64,000 nt of DNA, taken from Bryobacterales bacterium (GTDB lineage Bacteria > Acidobacteriota > Terriglobia > Bryobacterales > Bryobacteraceae). A program made the translations under genes and the position numbers. Below the pieces are notes generated by a model that saw only the letters and a list, made by a program, of their open reading frames with translations, ran no database searches and was not told the origin of the DNA. Of the stretch, positions 26,460 through 34,970 are shown piece after piece. The first letter of the stretch is position 1. The number at the start of each line of letters is the position of its first letter. The DNA lies in NCBI GenBank assembly GCA_016713735.1, contig JADJOP010000032.1:248001-312000 (forward strand). Direction: 5' to 3'.

Positions 26460-27150
26460 GCGCGCGCCGCATCGTCGTCGCCATCGACGGCCCGGCCGGA
26501 GCCGGCAAGAGCACCATCGCCCGCCGCATCGCCGCCCGCATGGGCTTCCTTTATATCGACACCGGCGCCATGTACCGCGCCGTCGCCCTCTGGGCGCAGC
26601 GCCTCGGAACCTCCCTCGACGACCACCTCAACCTGGAACAACTGGCCAAGGCGGCCGACATCGAACTGCGCTCCAACCCCCTCGGCGTTGTGCTCAACGG
26701 CGAGGACATCACGGAGCTGATCCGCAATCCCGAAATCTCCCAGGCCGCTTCGAAAGCCTCCGCCATCCCCGGCGTGCGCCGCGCCCTCGTGGAAAAGCAG
26801 CGCGCCATGGGAGCCGTCACCTCCATCGTCATGGAGGGCCGCGACATCGGCACCGTCGTCTTCCCCGAGGCCGAAATCAAGATCTTCCTCGACGCCGCCG
26901 CCGAGGTCCGCGCCCGCCGCCGCCTCGAAGAGCTCCAGGCCAAGGGGCAAAGCGGCCTCACGCTGGAGGCCGTCCTAAGGACATCAACGAACGCGACACG
27001 CGCGACCGTACCCGCGGCGAGGCGCCCCTCATGCAGGCCCCCGACGCCGAGTATGTCGACTCAACCGAAAATTCCATCGAACAGGTGGAGGAGCGGATTC
27101 TCGCCCTCGTGCGCGCCCGCACCTCAAACGGAAAGGAACTGCACAAGTGA
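26456..27150 (+). CDS. cmk: Cytidylate kinase, split by a one-base deletion
   Basis: About 231 residues once one base is restored. It phosphorylates CMP and dCMP with ATP and is normally essential. The first frame shows the P-loop AIDGPAGAGKSTIARRIA, IDTGAMYRAVALWA, NGEDITELIRNPEISQAAS and MEGRDIGTVVFPEAEIK. At 26976-26977 the text GTC CTA AGG should read GTC CTn AAG; one missing base moves the C-terminal third into another frame, which continues KDINERDTRDRTRGEAPLMQ and DAEYVDSTENSIEQV to TGA 27150. Both halves are perfectly conserved, so a sequencing deletion is the likely cause. Start is GTG, overlapping the ferredoxin stop. Confidence 0.9.
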
Positions 27151-28568
27151 GCGAGGCTGGCCAATCAGGCTTGGTGGTGATGAAGTTCGGCGGCACGAGC
27201 ATGGGCTCGGCCGACCGCATTCAGGTGGCGGCGTCCCTCTGCGCCGGCGAAAAGCGCAAGCGGCCCGTCGTGGCCGTGGTCTCGGCGATGTCCAAGATCA
27301 CTGACCTCCTGCTGAACACGCTCAAGCACGCCGAAGGCGGCGATCGCGAGGGCATGGAGGCCAACATTGCCACGCTCGCCAAGCGCCACTACGACGCCTG
27401 TGAGGAACTGCTGCCCGAATCGACCCGCCCGGTGGTGCGCACCGGCATCGATGAACTGGTCGGCGACTTCCGCCGCATCGCCAACGGCGTCCTCATGCTG
27501 GGTGAGCGCCCCGTGCGCAGCGTGGACGAAGCAGTCGCCATCGGTGAGCGGCTGTCGGCACTCCTCATGGCCAGCTACCTGCAGTCGCAAAACGTCCCCG
27601 CGATGGCCGTGAATGCCCGCGAAGTGATCGTCACCGACGCCGTGTTCGGCAACGCCACCCCGCTCATGGGCCCCACGCGCGAGCGCGCCGCCGCCGTGCT
27701 CCAGCCGCAACTGGACAAGGGCATCCTGCCCGTGGTCACCGGCTTCAACGGCGCCACCGCCGATGGCCGCGCCACTACGCTCGGCCGCGGCGGGTCTGAT
27801 TTCTCAGCCTCCATCCTCGCCGCTACGCTCGATGCCGCGGAGCTCTGGATCTGGAGCGACGTCGACGGCATCCTCTCCGCCGATCCGCGCCTCGTGCCCA
27901 ACGCGCGCGTGCTCGACCTGGTCACCTACGCCGAAGCGGCCGAGCTGGCCTACAACGGCGCCAAGGTGCTCCACCCGCGCACCCTTGCCCCTCTGGTTTC
28001 GCGCCAGATCCCCGTGTGGAGCAAGAACAGCTTCGCGCCGGAAAAGCCAGGCACGAAGATCGTCCCCTCGATTCCCAACCCCACCGGCCCGCGCGCGGTC
28101 ACGTCCATGGCCAACGTCGCGCTGGTGAGCCTCGAACCGTCGAGTCCTGAGCTCGCCGGCACCAAGCTGATGGGCCGCGCCTTTGAAGCCCTCTCGGCAA
28201 GCGGCGCCGAGGTGCTGGCCCTCACCAGTTCCAGCTACCGCCAGAGCTTCTGCTTCCTCATCCGCAAGGATGAGCTCGCCTCGGCACTGCAGGCGCTTGA
28301 GTCGGCCTTGTCGCTCGAGCTGGCTCACGGCTACGTGAAGCCCATCGAGGTGGATACCGAAGTCGGCCTGTTGGCCATCGTCGGCGAGGGCATGCGCGGC
28401 GTCACCGGCATGGCCGGCCGCATCTTCACCGCCGTCTCGCGCGAAGGCGTCAACGTCATCGCCATCGCCCAGGGCTCAAGCGAGCTGACCATTGCCGTCG
28501 TCGTCCGCCGCGAAGGTCTCGAAAAGGCCGTCCGCGCCGTGCACGAAGAGTGCGGGATGGGCAACTGA
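27147..28568 (+). CDS. lysC: Aspartate kinase (LysC type, two ACT domains)
   Basis: 473 residues from a GTG that overlaps the cmk stop. It phosphorylates aspartate to start lysine, threonine and methionine synthesis. The kinase core shows VVMKFGGTSMGSADRI, VVSAMSKITDLLL, TGFNGATADGRATTLGRGGSD and WSDVDGILSADPRLVP. The C-terminal third (about 310-473) contains two ACT domains (VALVSLEPSSPELAG; VGLLAIVGEGMRGVTGMAGR), the sites for lysine or threonine feedback. The length matches E. coli LysC-III (449), i.e. a monofunctional enzyme with no homoserine dehydrogenase. Methionine supply ties loosely to the homocysteine methyltransferase 14 kb upstream. Confidence 0.95.
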   Translation: MSEAGQSGLVVMKFGGTSMGSADRIQVAASLCAGEKRKRPVVAVVSAMSKITDLLLNTLKHAEGGDREGMEANIATLAKRHYDACEELLPESTRPVVRTGIDELVGDFRRIANGVLMLGERPVRSVDEAVAIGERLSALLMASYLQSQNVPAMAVNAREVIVTDAVFGNATPLMGPTRERAAAVLQPQLDKGILPVVTGFNGATADGRATTLGRGGSDFSASILAATLDAAELWIWSDVDGILSADPRLVPNARVLDLVTYAEAAELAYNGAKVLHPRTLAPLVSRQIPVWSKNSFAPEKPGTKIVPSIPNPTGPRAVTSMANVALVSLEPSSPELAGTKLMGRAFEALSASGAEVLALTSSSYRQSFCFLIRKDELASALQALESALSLELAHGYVKPIEVDTEVGLLAIVGEGMRGVTGMAGRIFTAVSREGVNVIAIAQGSSELTIAVVVRREGLEKAVRAVHEECGMGN

Positions 28569-28575
28569 GCGCGGC

Positions 28576-28749
28576 TTAAGCGCGAGCCCGCGGCATCACC
28601 GCCGCGAGCAGCGCCACCAGTGGCGCAAACGGACCAGTCAGGAATCCGGCAGCAAACCAGGGCCATGGGTTGCGGCCCAAATTCCGCGCCATCAACCCGG
28701 CGATGAGTGCGGCCCCAGGCCAAACCAGAAAAACGGAAACCTCGAACAT
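28576..28749 (-). CDS. 57-residue small membrane protein after nuoM
   Basis: Read on the minus strand, ATG 28749 follows an AGGGGAGG ribosome site by 4-5 bases and opens a 57-codon frame ending TAA. The protein is MFEVSVFLVWPGAALIAGLM at the start, then ARNLGRNPWPWFAAGFLTGP, then a second hydrophobic run ending in PRARA. That is two membrane spans with a polar, tryptophan-rich turn. It starts 17 bases after the nuoM stop, so it is probably cotranscribed. No family recognised. The NLGRNPWPWFAAGFLTGPFA turn resembles small membrane modules seen in many bacteria with no assigned role. Confidence 0.65.
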   Translation of the reverse strand: MFEVSVFLVWPGAALIAGLMARNLGRNPWPWFAAGFLTGPFAPLVALLAAVMPRARA

Positions 28750-28766
28750 CAGCCTCCCCTGTGTGG

Positions 28767-30305
28767 CTACCGAACCTCGGCCTGCGGCATCACCCGCAGC
28801 GGATTCGGAATCTTGTTCGCCTCATAATAGCCCGGCCGCACCCGCTCCACGATCTTCGCCACCGGACGGTCGAGAATCTCAAAATACGGCTTCGGCCACA
28901 GGCCAATCGCGAACACGAAGAAGAGGAACGGCGTGAGCACGGCCCATTCGCGCCACGTCAGGTCAGGCAGCTTGGCGTTGCGCTCCGCCAACTCGCCGAG
29001 CGCCGTGCGCTGGAAGAGCCACAACAGGTACGCCGCGCCCAGCGCGATGCCCACCGCGCAGGCAAACGCCCACCAGAAGTTCTCCTTGTAGGCCCCTTGC
29101 AGAATCGTGAGCTCGCCAATGAAGCCATTCAGCGGCGGCATCCCCATCGAACTCAGCGCCGTGATCAGAAATACGAACGTGTAGGCCGGCATCACCTTCA
29201 GCAGCCCGCCATACTCGGCGATCTCACGCGTGTGGCGGCGCTCATACACGACGCCCACCAACAGGAAGAGCAGCCCCGTCGAAACCGCGTGGTTGATCTG
29301 CTGCAAAATGCTGCCCGAAATGCCCGCCGGATTGAGCGCAAAGATGCCCAGCGTGCAGAAGCCCATGTGGCTCACTGACGAGTAGGCCACCAGCTTTTTC
29401 ATGTCTTTCTGCATCAGGCTCACCAGCGCCCCATACACGATGGCGATGATCGACAGTCCGGACACAATCCAGATCACCTCCGGATCTTTCGACGTATCCG
29501 GCAGCAGCGGCAACGAGAAGCGCAGGATGCCGTAGGTGCCCATCTTCAGCAGGATGCTCGCCAGCACCACCGAACCGGCCGTCGGCGCCTCCACGTGCGC
29601 GTCCGGCAGCCACGTGTGGAACGGCCACATCGGGATCTTTACCGCGAACCCGGCAAAGAGCGCCCAGAACACCCACCAGGCGATCTGCGCCGGCACCGTC
29701 GTGCCCATCAACGCGTCAATCTCGAAGGTGTAGACCCCCGCTTCCTGACCGTGCAGCGAATAAAGCGTCAGGATTCCCAGCAGCATCAGGATGCTGCCCA
29801 CCAGCGTATAAATGACGAACTTGATCGCCGCATACGACCGCCGCGGCCCACCCCAGATGGCAATGATGATATACATGGGAACCAGCGTCAGCTCCCAAAA
29901 GAAGAAGAAGAGGAGAAAATCGCGCGCCAGGAAGACGCCGATCATCCCTACCTGTTGCAACAGAAACCAGGCGTAGTATTCCTTCAGCCTCGATTCAATC
30001 GTCACCCAGCTCGAAAGAATGGCGAGAAAACCCACTCCGGCGGTCATCACAACCATCAACAGCGCCAAACCATCGACACCCAGATGGTATTCCGCACCAA
30101 TCGACGGGATCCACGCAGCCCGCTCGACAAACTGGAAGTCCTTCGTCCGGTCAAACCCGGTCAGCAGCGGAAAGGTGACAATCAGCCCCAAAAGCGCGGC
30201 TCCGTTGGCCACCAGCTTGAGCAACCTCGTCTGCGAAGAGGGGATCGCCAGCAGGACGAGCAGCCCCACCAGCGGCGTGAACAGGACGAGCGACAACAAG
30301 GGCAT
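28767..30305 (-). CDS. nuoM: NADH-quinone oxidoreductase subunit M (proton-pumping antiporter-like)
   Basis: 512 residues from ATG 30305; a TTG at 30323 is an alternative. About 13-14 membrane spans. Signature segments include DFLLFFFFWELTLVPMYIII with the key Glu of the FFxWELxLxP motif, KIPMWPFHTWLPDAHVEAPT with the discontinuous-helix Lys and the HxxxPDAH motif, and KKLVAYSSVSHMGF. The C-terminus is typical of NuoM/NdhD rather than MrpD. It belongs to complex I in the cytoplasmic membrane. Unusually, no other nuo gene flanks it: Uma2 is on one side and a 57-aa protein then lysC on the other. The rest of complex I must be elsewhere, or this is an extra copy for a second complex. Confidence 0.9.
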   Translation of the reverse strand: MPLLSLVLFTPLVGLLVLLAIPSSQTRLLKLVANGAALLGLIVTFPLLTGFDRTKDFQFVERAAWIPSIGAEYHLGVDGLALLMVVMTAGVGFLAILSSWVTIESRLKEYYAWFLLQQVGMIGVFLARDFLLFFFFWELTLVPMYIIIAIWGGPRRSYAAIKFVIYTLVGSILMLLGILTLYSLHGQEAGVYTFEIDALMGTTVPAQIAWWVFWALFAGFAVKIPMWPFHTWLPDAHVEAPTAGSVVLASILLKMGTYGILRFSLPLLPDTSKDPEVIWIVSGLSIIAIVYGALVSLMQKDMKKLVAYSSVSHMGFCTLGIFALNPAGISGSILQQINHAVSTGLLFLLVGVVYERRHTREIAEYGGLLKVMPAYTFVFLITALSSMGMPPLNGFIGELTILQGAYKENFWWAFACAVGIALGAAYLLWLFQRTALGELAERNAKLPDLTWREWAVLTPFLFFVFAIGLWPKPYFEILDRPVAKIVERVRPGYYEANKIPNPLRVMPQAEVR

Positions 30306-30405
30306 AGGTAGAAAGCTAAGCAATCAAGGTACCACCTGGGCAGGCGGCGGCAAAGGGGGGCACGCCAGCCGGGCGGCGGGTCGGCCCCGGCGGTACACTG
30401 TGGGC

Positions 30406-30915
30406 ATGAGCGCGACGCACCTGGTGAGCGTTGAGGAGTACCTCGCAACCTCCTACCGGCCGGATTGCGACTACGTCGACGGCGTCGTCGAGGAGCGGAA
30501 CTTGGGAGAATTCGATCACGGCCGTCTACAGGCACTCATCGTCGCCACACTGATGAAGAGCGAGAAGCGCTACGGCTGCTACGCCGTCACCGAGCAGCGC
30601 GTCCAGGTGAAACCGGACCGCTATCGCATCCCCGACGTCTGCCGGATCCGCAGGGAGGACCGCGAGCAGGTCATCACCAGGCCGCCGATGTTGTGCATCG
30701 AAATCCTCTCCCCCGAAGACACGCACTCGCGCTTGGTCACCCGTCTCGACGACTACCTCGCCATGGGCGTCCCCGAATGCTGGGTGGTCGACCCCAAGGT
30801 CCGCCGCGGCTACACCTACACCGCCGCCGGACTCCTCGTCGCCCAGGACGGCATCCTGCGCCTCGCCGGAACCACCCTCGAAGTGAACCTCAACGAGATG
30901 TTCGCCGAGCTGTAG
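30406..30915 (+). CDS. Uma2 family protein (DUF820, restriction-endonuclease-like)
   Basis: 169 residues. It starts MSATHLVSVEEYLATSYRPD and carries YVDGVVEERNLGEFDHGRLQ, RIPDVCRIRRED, PPMLCIEILSPEDTHSRL and the VPECWVVDPKVRRGY end. The PD-(D/E)xK nuclease core residues of DUF820 are the Asp in RIPDV, the Glu in CIEILSP and nearby basic residues. The family is highly paralogous in Acidobacteria and Cyanobacteria, and its biological target is unknown. It stands alone, divergent from nuoM and convergent with the TIGR03437 gene. Confidence 0.9.
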   Translation: MSATHLVSVEEYLATSYRPDCDYVDGVVEERNLGEFDHGRLQALIVATLMKSEKRYGCYAVTEQRVQVKPDRYRIPDVCRIRREDREQVITRPPMLCIEILSPEDTHSRLVTRLDDYLAMGVPECWVVDPKVRRGYTYTAAGLLVAQDGILRLAGTTLEVNLNEMFAEL

Positions 30916-30924
30916 CTCGCGCCA

Positions 30925-30960
30925 ACGAAAACGGCGGCCCGGCACGAAGCCGGACCGCCG
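30925..30960 (-). terminator. Intrinsic terminator of the TIGR03437 gene
   Basis: On the minus strand CGGCGGTCCGGC (30960-30949) pairs with GCCGGGCCGCCG (30943-30932) around a short TTCGT loop, one mismatch, and is followed by TTTTCG. It lies 25 bases after the stop of the broken TIGR03437 gene and 9 bases past the Uma2 stop. Confidence 0.75.
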
Positions 30961-30985
30961 CACTCTTCCGCCTGTCGCCAGGCTC

Positions 30986-32675
30986 TTACTGGTAGTTAAC
31001 GTTCTTGCCGCTGTAGTTGAAGTACGACGCCACGCCGATATCGATGCCCGGCGCCGTGAAACGGCCCGGCTCAAGCGACGTGCTCCCCACCAGCAACTGG
31101 CCCGTCGGCGTGCCCTGCGCGCTGGCGCTGATCGGCAGCGCCGAGAGCACCCACGACGGCACACTGAAGCTGCCCGCCGAGGCCACCGAGTAGCAGATGA
31201 ACGTGCCGCCCACCGTCGGGCTGGTGCGCGCCGAGCTGCCGCTGATCACGACGAGGTCGTTCGCCGCGCCGCCCGTCCAGGTGATGCGCAGGTCCTGCGT
31301 CCGGTTCACCGAGGTGACCGACGCCTCATTCGTCCAGGTGAGCGGTTGCGGGAAGTTGAGCCGCGCCGTGAACGCCCCCACATCCGCGCCGCCAGGCCCG
31401 GTGAAGGTGTACTCGCCCGCCGCCAGGTAATCCGGCATGTTGTTCGGGAACGGATTCGGCACGCCCGGGGGCAGCCCGGAAATCGTCGTCCCGCCGCCGA
31501 GTTGCGACGAGTAGAAGCCCGGCGTGGTGCGGGCGATCGTCTTCGCGCCATTCGGACCGTTCACCCCGATGCTGGCGCCGGCATCCAGCGGTGTGATGGC
31601 GTTCAACGCCGGATCATTCGGCTCGCTGTCGCCTGCGAACGTAGACACCGTGCAGGCGCCCGGCGGAGGTTCGGCAACCGTCGAGCTGCGGATCAGTGTG
31701 TTGTAGTCGAATCGGAAGAAGCCCGCCGAGCCAAAATCGAAGCGTGCTGAGAGATCGAACCCCTGTGCCGACGATTTGACGGTCGTGCGGCCCAGGCTCA
31801 GGTTGCCGAAGCGAAGCGCCCCGCCTGCCGCGCTCTGGAAGTCAGCTTCCGTGAAGCCACGGTCGCGGCACACCCTGCCGCTCCGCGCCACCGAGGTCGA
31901 AACAAAGTTGCTGATCACGCCCGTGTTGCCATTCACGCGAACGACAATCGGCACCGCACAGCCTTCCAAATCGGCCGGCATGGTGAAGTTGATCTGGTCC
32001 AGGCCGGTCGCGCCCGGCGTGCGGCCCGCATACAACACCTGCGCCGTCTTGCCACCCACGAACACCTCCACCTGCGGGGGATTCGGGATCGCGCCGTTGG
32101 AGCCGTTGATGTCCTCATTCGGCGTCACCGCGCCAAGCCCGTTGGCCCAAATGATGCCCGCCTGGCCGGGATTGAGCGCCGTGGTGAAGGTCACGGGGGC
32201 CGTTGTGAGATACCGTCGGTGATGACACCTGGACCGGTGCCCGCGCTATTGAAGGTGAAATGCCCACGGCCAAGCGCACGACCGAGACCGGAAAGGGGAA
32301 CTCGGTGGTCGTTGAACAGCACGGCGACGTTGGCCTGCCAGGTGACGGCACGTTCGACGGCATGATCGCCGCGACCTTGGCCCGCTGAGGTGTAAACCAT
32401 GGGCGCGTCGTAGTTGATGGCGTTCACCGTCACTGCACGCGAGTCCTGCAAGGTCCCGCCGCCGTCGGACGGGGTAGCCCGGACTGGACCAGTGTCGCCG
32501 GACCCAGGTTCGGCACCTGCAATGTACAAAGATCGAAGCCTTGCGCGATACCCGCGCCCGGCAACCCGGTGGCCGCATAGCTGGCGGCATTGGTGACGTT
32601 GGTGATGGCTGGCTGCGCTTGGGCCAAAGTTGCACACGCAAGCGCGGATGCTAGGAGGAGAAGTTTCGTTTTCAT
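30986..32675 (-). pseudogene. Solibacter-type TIGR03437 secreted protein, many frameshifts in its N-terminal part
   Basis: The gene starts at ATG 32675 with a signal peptide (MKTKLLLLASALACATLAQA) and the family opening ITNVTNAASYAATGLPGAG. It then changes frame about seven times between roughly 32630 and 32190, although conserved family text can be read throughout: NLGPATLVQSGLP, TVNAINYDAPMVYTSAGQ, IMPSNVP, ANVAVLFND, FPFPVSVVRLAVGI, TFNSAGTGPGVITDGIS. From 32194 a clean frame of 402 residues runs to the stop (VTFTTALNPGQAGIIWANG, VEVFVGGKTAQVLYAG, LDQINFTMPADLEGC). The intact protein would be about 560 residues, exported. Either a decaying gene or a locally bad assembly. The remaining C-terminal beta-rich region is of unknown function. 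Confidence 0.8.
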
Positions 32676-32783
32676 AGCTTGATAGCGCCGGCGGGCAAAC
32701 CAGCCGACTCATTCATGCTAACGCGACAAGCGCCGAATACAAGGATCAAATCACTTCCCGGCCCCGATCTTCAGGCGCTTTCC

Positions 32784-34163
32784 CTACGCCCCGCCAGGAG
32801 ATTCCTTAGTCGCAATGCCCAGCGTCTTCATCTTGCGGTAGAGATTGCTCCGCTCCAACCCCAGCAATTCGGCCGCGCGCGTCATGTTGCCGCCCGCTTC
32901 CTCCAGCTTCCGCGAAATGTAGTCCCGCTCTGCCGCGTCCCGGTAGTCGTGCAGCGAAGCATAGTGGTCCGGTGTTCGCTCCACCGCCGACTTGCGCACC
33001 GCCAGCGGCGGCAGGTGGCGGGCATCAATGCGCACCTGCGGATTCATGATCACAATCCGCTCCATCAGGTTCTTCAACTCCCGCACATTGCCCGGCCAGT
33101 GGTACTCGCGCAACACCTGCAGCGCCTCCGGCGTCAGTTCCTTGCGCTTGCGGCCATAGGAGTGGGTGAATTCGTTCAGGAAGTGCTCGGCCAGCAGCGC
33201 TACGTCTTCCATGCGGTCGCGCAGGGGCGGAACATAGAACGGCACGACGTTCAGCCGGTAAAACAGGTCCTCGCGGAAATTGCCGCGCTCAATCTCCACC
33301 TGCAGGTTCTTGTTGGTGGCCGCCACCACGCGCACATCCACCTGGATCGTGTGGTTGGCCCCCACCGGTTCAAACCGCTGCTCCTCCAGCGCGCGCAACA
33401 CCTTGGCCTGCGTCTTCAGGCTCATGTCGCCCACTTCGTCGAGAAACAGCGTCCCGCCGTCTGCCTTCTGGAACTTGCCCGTCTTATCTTCCGTGGCCCC
33501 CGTGAAGCTGCCCTTGCGGTGGCCAAACAGCTCGCTTTCGATCAGCTCCTCGGGAATGGCCGCGCAGTTCACCTCGACAAACTGCGCCCCGGCCCGCGCA
33601 CTCAGGTTGTGGATCGCCTGGGCCACCAGTTCCTTGCCCGTGCCGGACTCCCCAAACACCAGCACACGCCCGTTGGTGCCCGCCATCAGCGAGAGCTGCT
33701 GCCGCAACGCCTTCATGGGCACACTTTCGCCGATGATCGTCGTCGTCGAATGCGAATCCTCGCGCAGGTTCGCCAGCTCCTGGCTCAGCCGCTTCTGCTG
33801 CAGCGCGTTCTTCACCACCACGATCACCTTGTCGATCGTGAGCGGCTTCTCCAGAAAATCGAACGCTCCCAGCTTGGTCGCCCGCACCGCCGTCTCGATG
33901 TTCCCGTGCCCGGAGATCACCACCACCGCCGGCCGGTCGACATGGGGAATCTCCTCAATCCGCTCCAGCGTCGTCAGGCCATCCATACCAGGCAGCCAGA
34001 TGTCCAGCAGCACCAGGTCATAGTTCTCACGCCCCAGCGCCTCCAGACACGCTTCGCCTGAGTCCACCGAACGCGAGTGGAAACCTTCGTCTTCCAGCAC
34101 ACCAGCCAGTGACTGCCGGATGCCAGGTTCGTCGTCAACAATGAGAATGCGCGGCCGTTTCAC
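32784..34163 (-). CDS. Sigma-54-dependent response regulator (NtrC/NtrX type)
   Basis: 459 residues. The receiver domain (1-120) has the phosphate-accepting Asp54 in VLLDIWLPGMDG and acidic pocket DDE at 10-12. The AAA+ domain (about 140-380) has Walker A GESGTGKE, sigma-54-contacting ESELFGHRKGSFTGA and Walker B GGTLFLDEVGD. The C-terminal Fis-type helix-turn-helix is in MTRAAELLGLERSNLYRKMK. It activates sigma-54 promoters on phosphorylation. No histidine kinase is adjacent; the next gene on the strand, 84 bases upstream, is a c-type cytochrome. Its closest look-alikes are NtrX regulators of redox and nitrogen metabolism; the target here is unknown. Confidence 0.93.
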   Translation of the reverse strand: MKRPRILIVDDEPGIRQSLAGVLEDEGFHSRSVDSGEACLEALGRENYDLVLLDIWLPGMDGLTTLERIEEIPHVDRPAVVVISGHGNIETAVRATKLGAFDFLEKPLTIDKVIVVVKNALQQKRLSQELANLREDSHSTTTIIGESVPMKALRQQLSLMAGTNGRVLVFGESGTGKELVAQAIHNLSARAGAQFVEVNCAAIPEELIESELFGHRKGSFTGATEDKTGKFQKADGGTLFLDEVGDMSLKTQAKVLRALEEQRFEPVGANHTIQVDVRVVAATNKNLQVEIERGNFREDLFYRLNVVPFYVPPLRDRMEDVALLAEHFLNEFTHSYGRKRKELTPEALQVLREYHWPGNVRELKNLMERIVIMNPQVRIDARHLPPLAVRKSAVERTPDHYASLHDYRDAAERDYISRKLEEAGGNMTRAAELLGLERSNLYRKMKTLGIATKESPGGA

Positions 34164-34247
34164 TTGTCAGCAACCATTGTGGCAGGAGGAGTGCGAACTT
34201 GGCACGCACAAGCGATCCGGCCGCGCCTCGCCGACAAATGCGGTGGC

Positions 34248-34673
34248 CTACTTCACCTGAATCGACTCGACGTACTTCACCAGGTTGTGCATGCGCATCT
34301 TGGTGATCGAGTCGTTCGCGGTCATCGAGCGAAACACATCGCCCCACACCGGCATCTCCTTCGAGCCGTGAGCAACCGTTCCGCCCGCCTCACCGGCAAT
34401 GGCGTTTTGCACCGCCAGCGTCGGGAACTTCCCGCCGTTGCGGCGTGCCAGGATCGTCAGGTCCGACGGCCCCTTCTTCAAAGCCGCGGCCGCCGGGCCG
34501 CCTCCCTTGCCGTCCTTACCATGACAGGCCGAGCAATATGAGTTGAACATCGCCATGCCCGATGTCGGATCCGACGCTTTGGGCGGCACTTGCTTGATGG
34601 ATGGTTTGTCCTGACCGTAGGCGAACAGAGCCCCGAACAGCAACGCGAATAGTGGCAGAATCGTGCGGTACAT
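34248..34673 (-). CDS. Monoheme c-type cytochrome
   Basis: 141 residues from an ATG 7 bases after an AGGGAG site. Signal peptide MYRTILPLFALLFGALFAYG. One heme site, Cys47-Ser-Ala-Cys50-His51 in YCSACHGKDGKGGGPA, with a likely axial Met in HGSKEMPVWGDVF. The fold is of the cytochrome c class I, similar to the small periplasmic carriers used by terminal oxidases and dehydrogenases. It is the gene immediately upstream of the sigma-54 regulator on the same strand. Confidence 0.9.
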   Translation of the reverse strand: MYRTILPLFALLFGALFAYGQDKPSIKQVPPKASDPTSGMAMFNSYCSACHGKDGKGGGPAAAALKKGPSDLTILARRNGGKFPTLAVQNAIAGEAGGTVAHGSKEMPVWGDVFRSMTANDSITKMRMHNLVKYVESIQVK

Positions 34674-34970
34674 ATGCAATCTCCCTCATCCCAACATGCA
34701 CGCCATATGCCGCATACCAAATCGTAGAGATTTCCTGCACAATCCCGCCTCCTCCTGGGGCAACTGCCGCGAGTTTTCACGCAGCCGCCTCGTCTCAAGT
34801 GGGCCGGATGGCGTGATCCCCTCCACTTCCCTTCCCGCACAAGCGTCCTGCACCTCCCACGAATATTCGCCGCCATGCCCTTAGCCCCGGCGCCTCCCCC
34901 CTCCCTCCAGGCCGGCGAACACGAAATCTCCTTCGCCCGGCGGCCCGCCATTCGTTATAATTCCCGCACG
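34674..34970. other. Divergent intergenic region between cytochrome c and amidohydrolase genes
   Basis: 297 bases with no convincing coding frame. A TATAAT box at 34956-34961 lies 9 bases before the amidohydrolase ATG but has no clear -35 partner. I see no RNA gene, large repeat or operator here. Confidence 0.5.

Noticed and set aside
30019..30405. Upstream in-frame extension of the Uma2 gene
   Set aside because: It runs antisense to nuoM and has no family similarity; the internal ATG at 30406 begins the conserved domain.
34956..34961. Strong promoter for the amidohydrolase gene
   Set aside because: A TATAAT box is present but no -35 match lies 16-18 bases upstream, so it is mentioned only in the intergenic entry.
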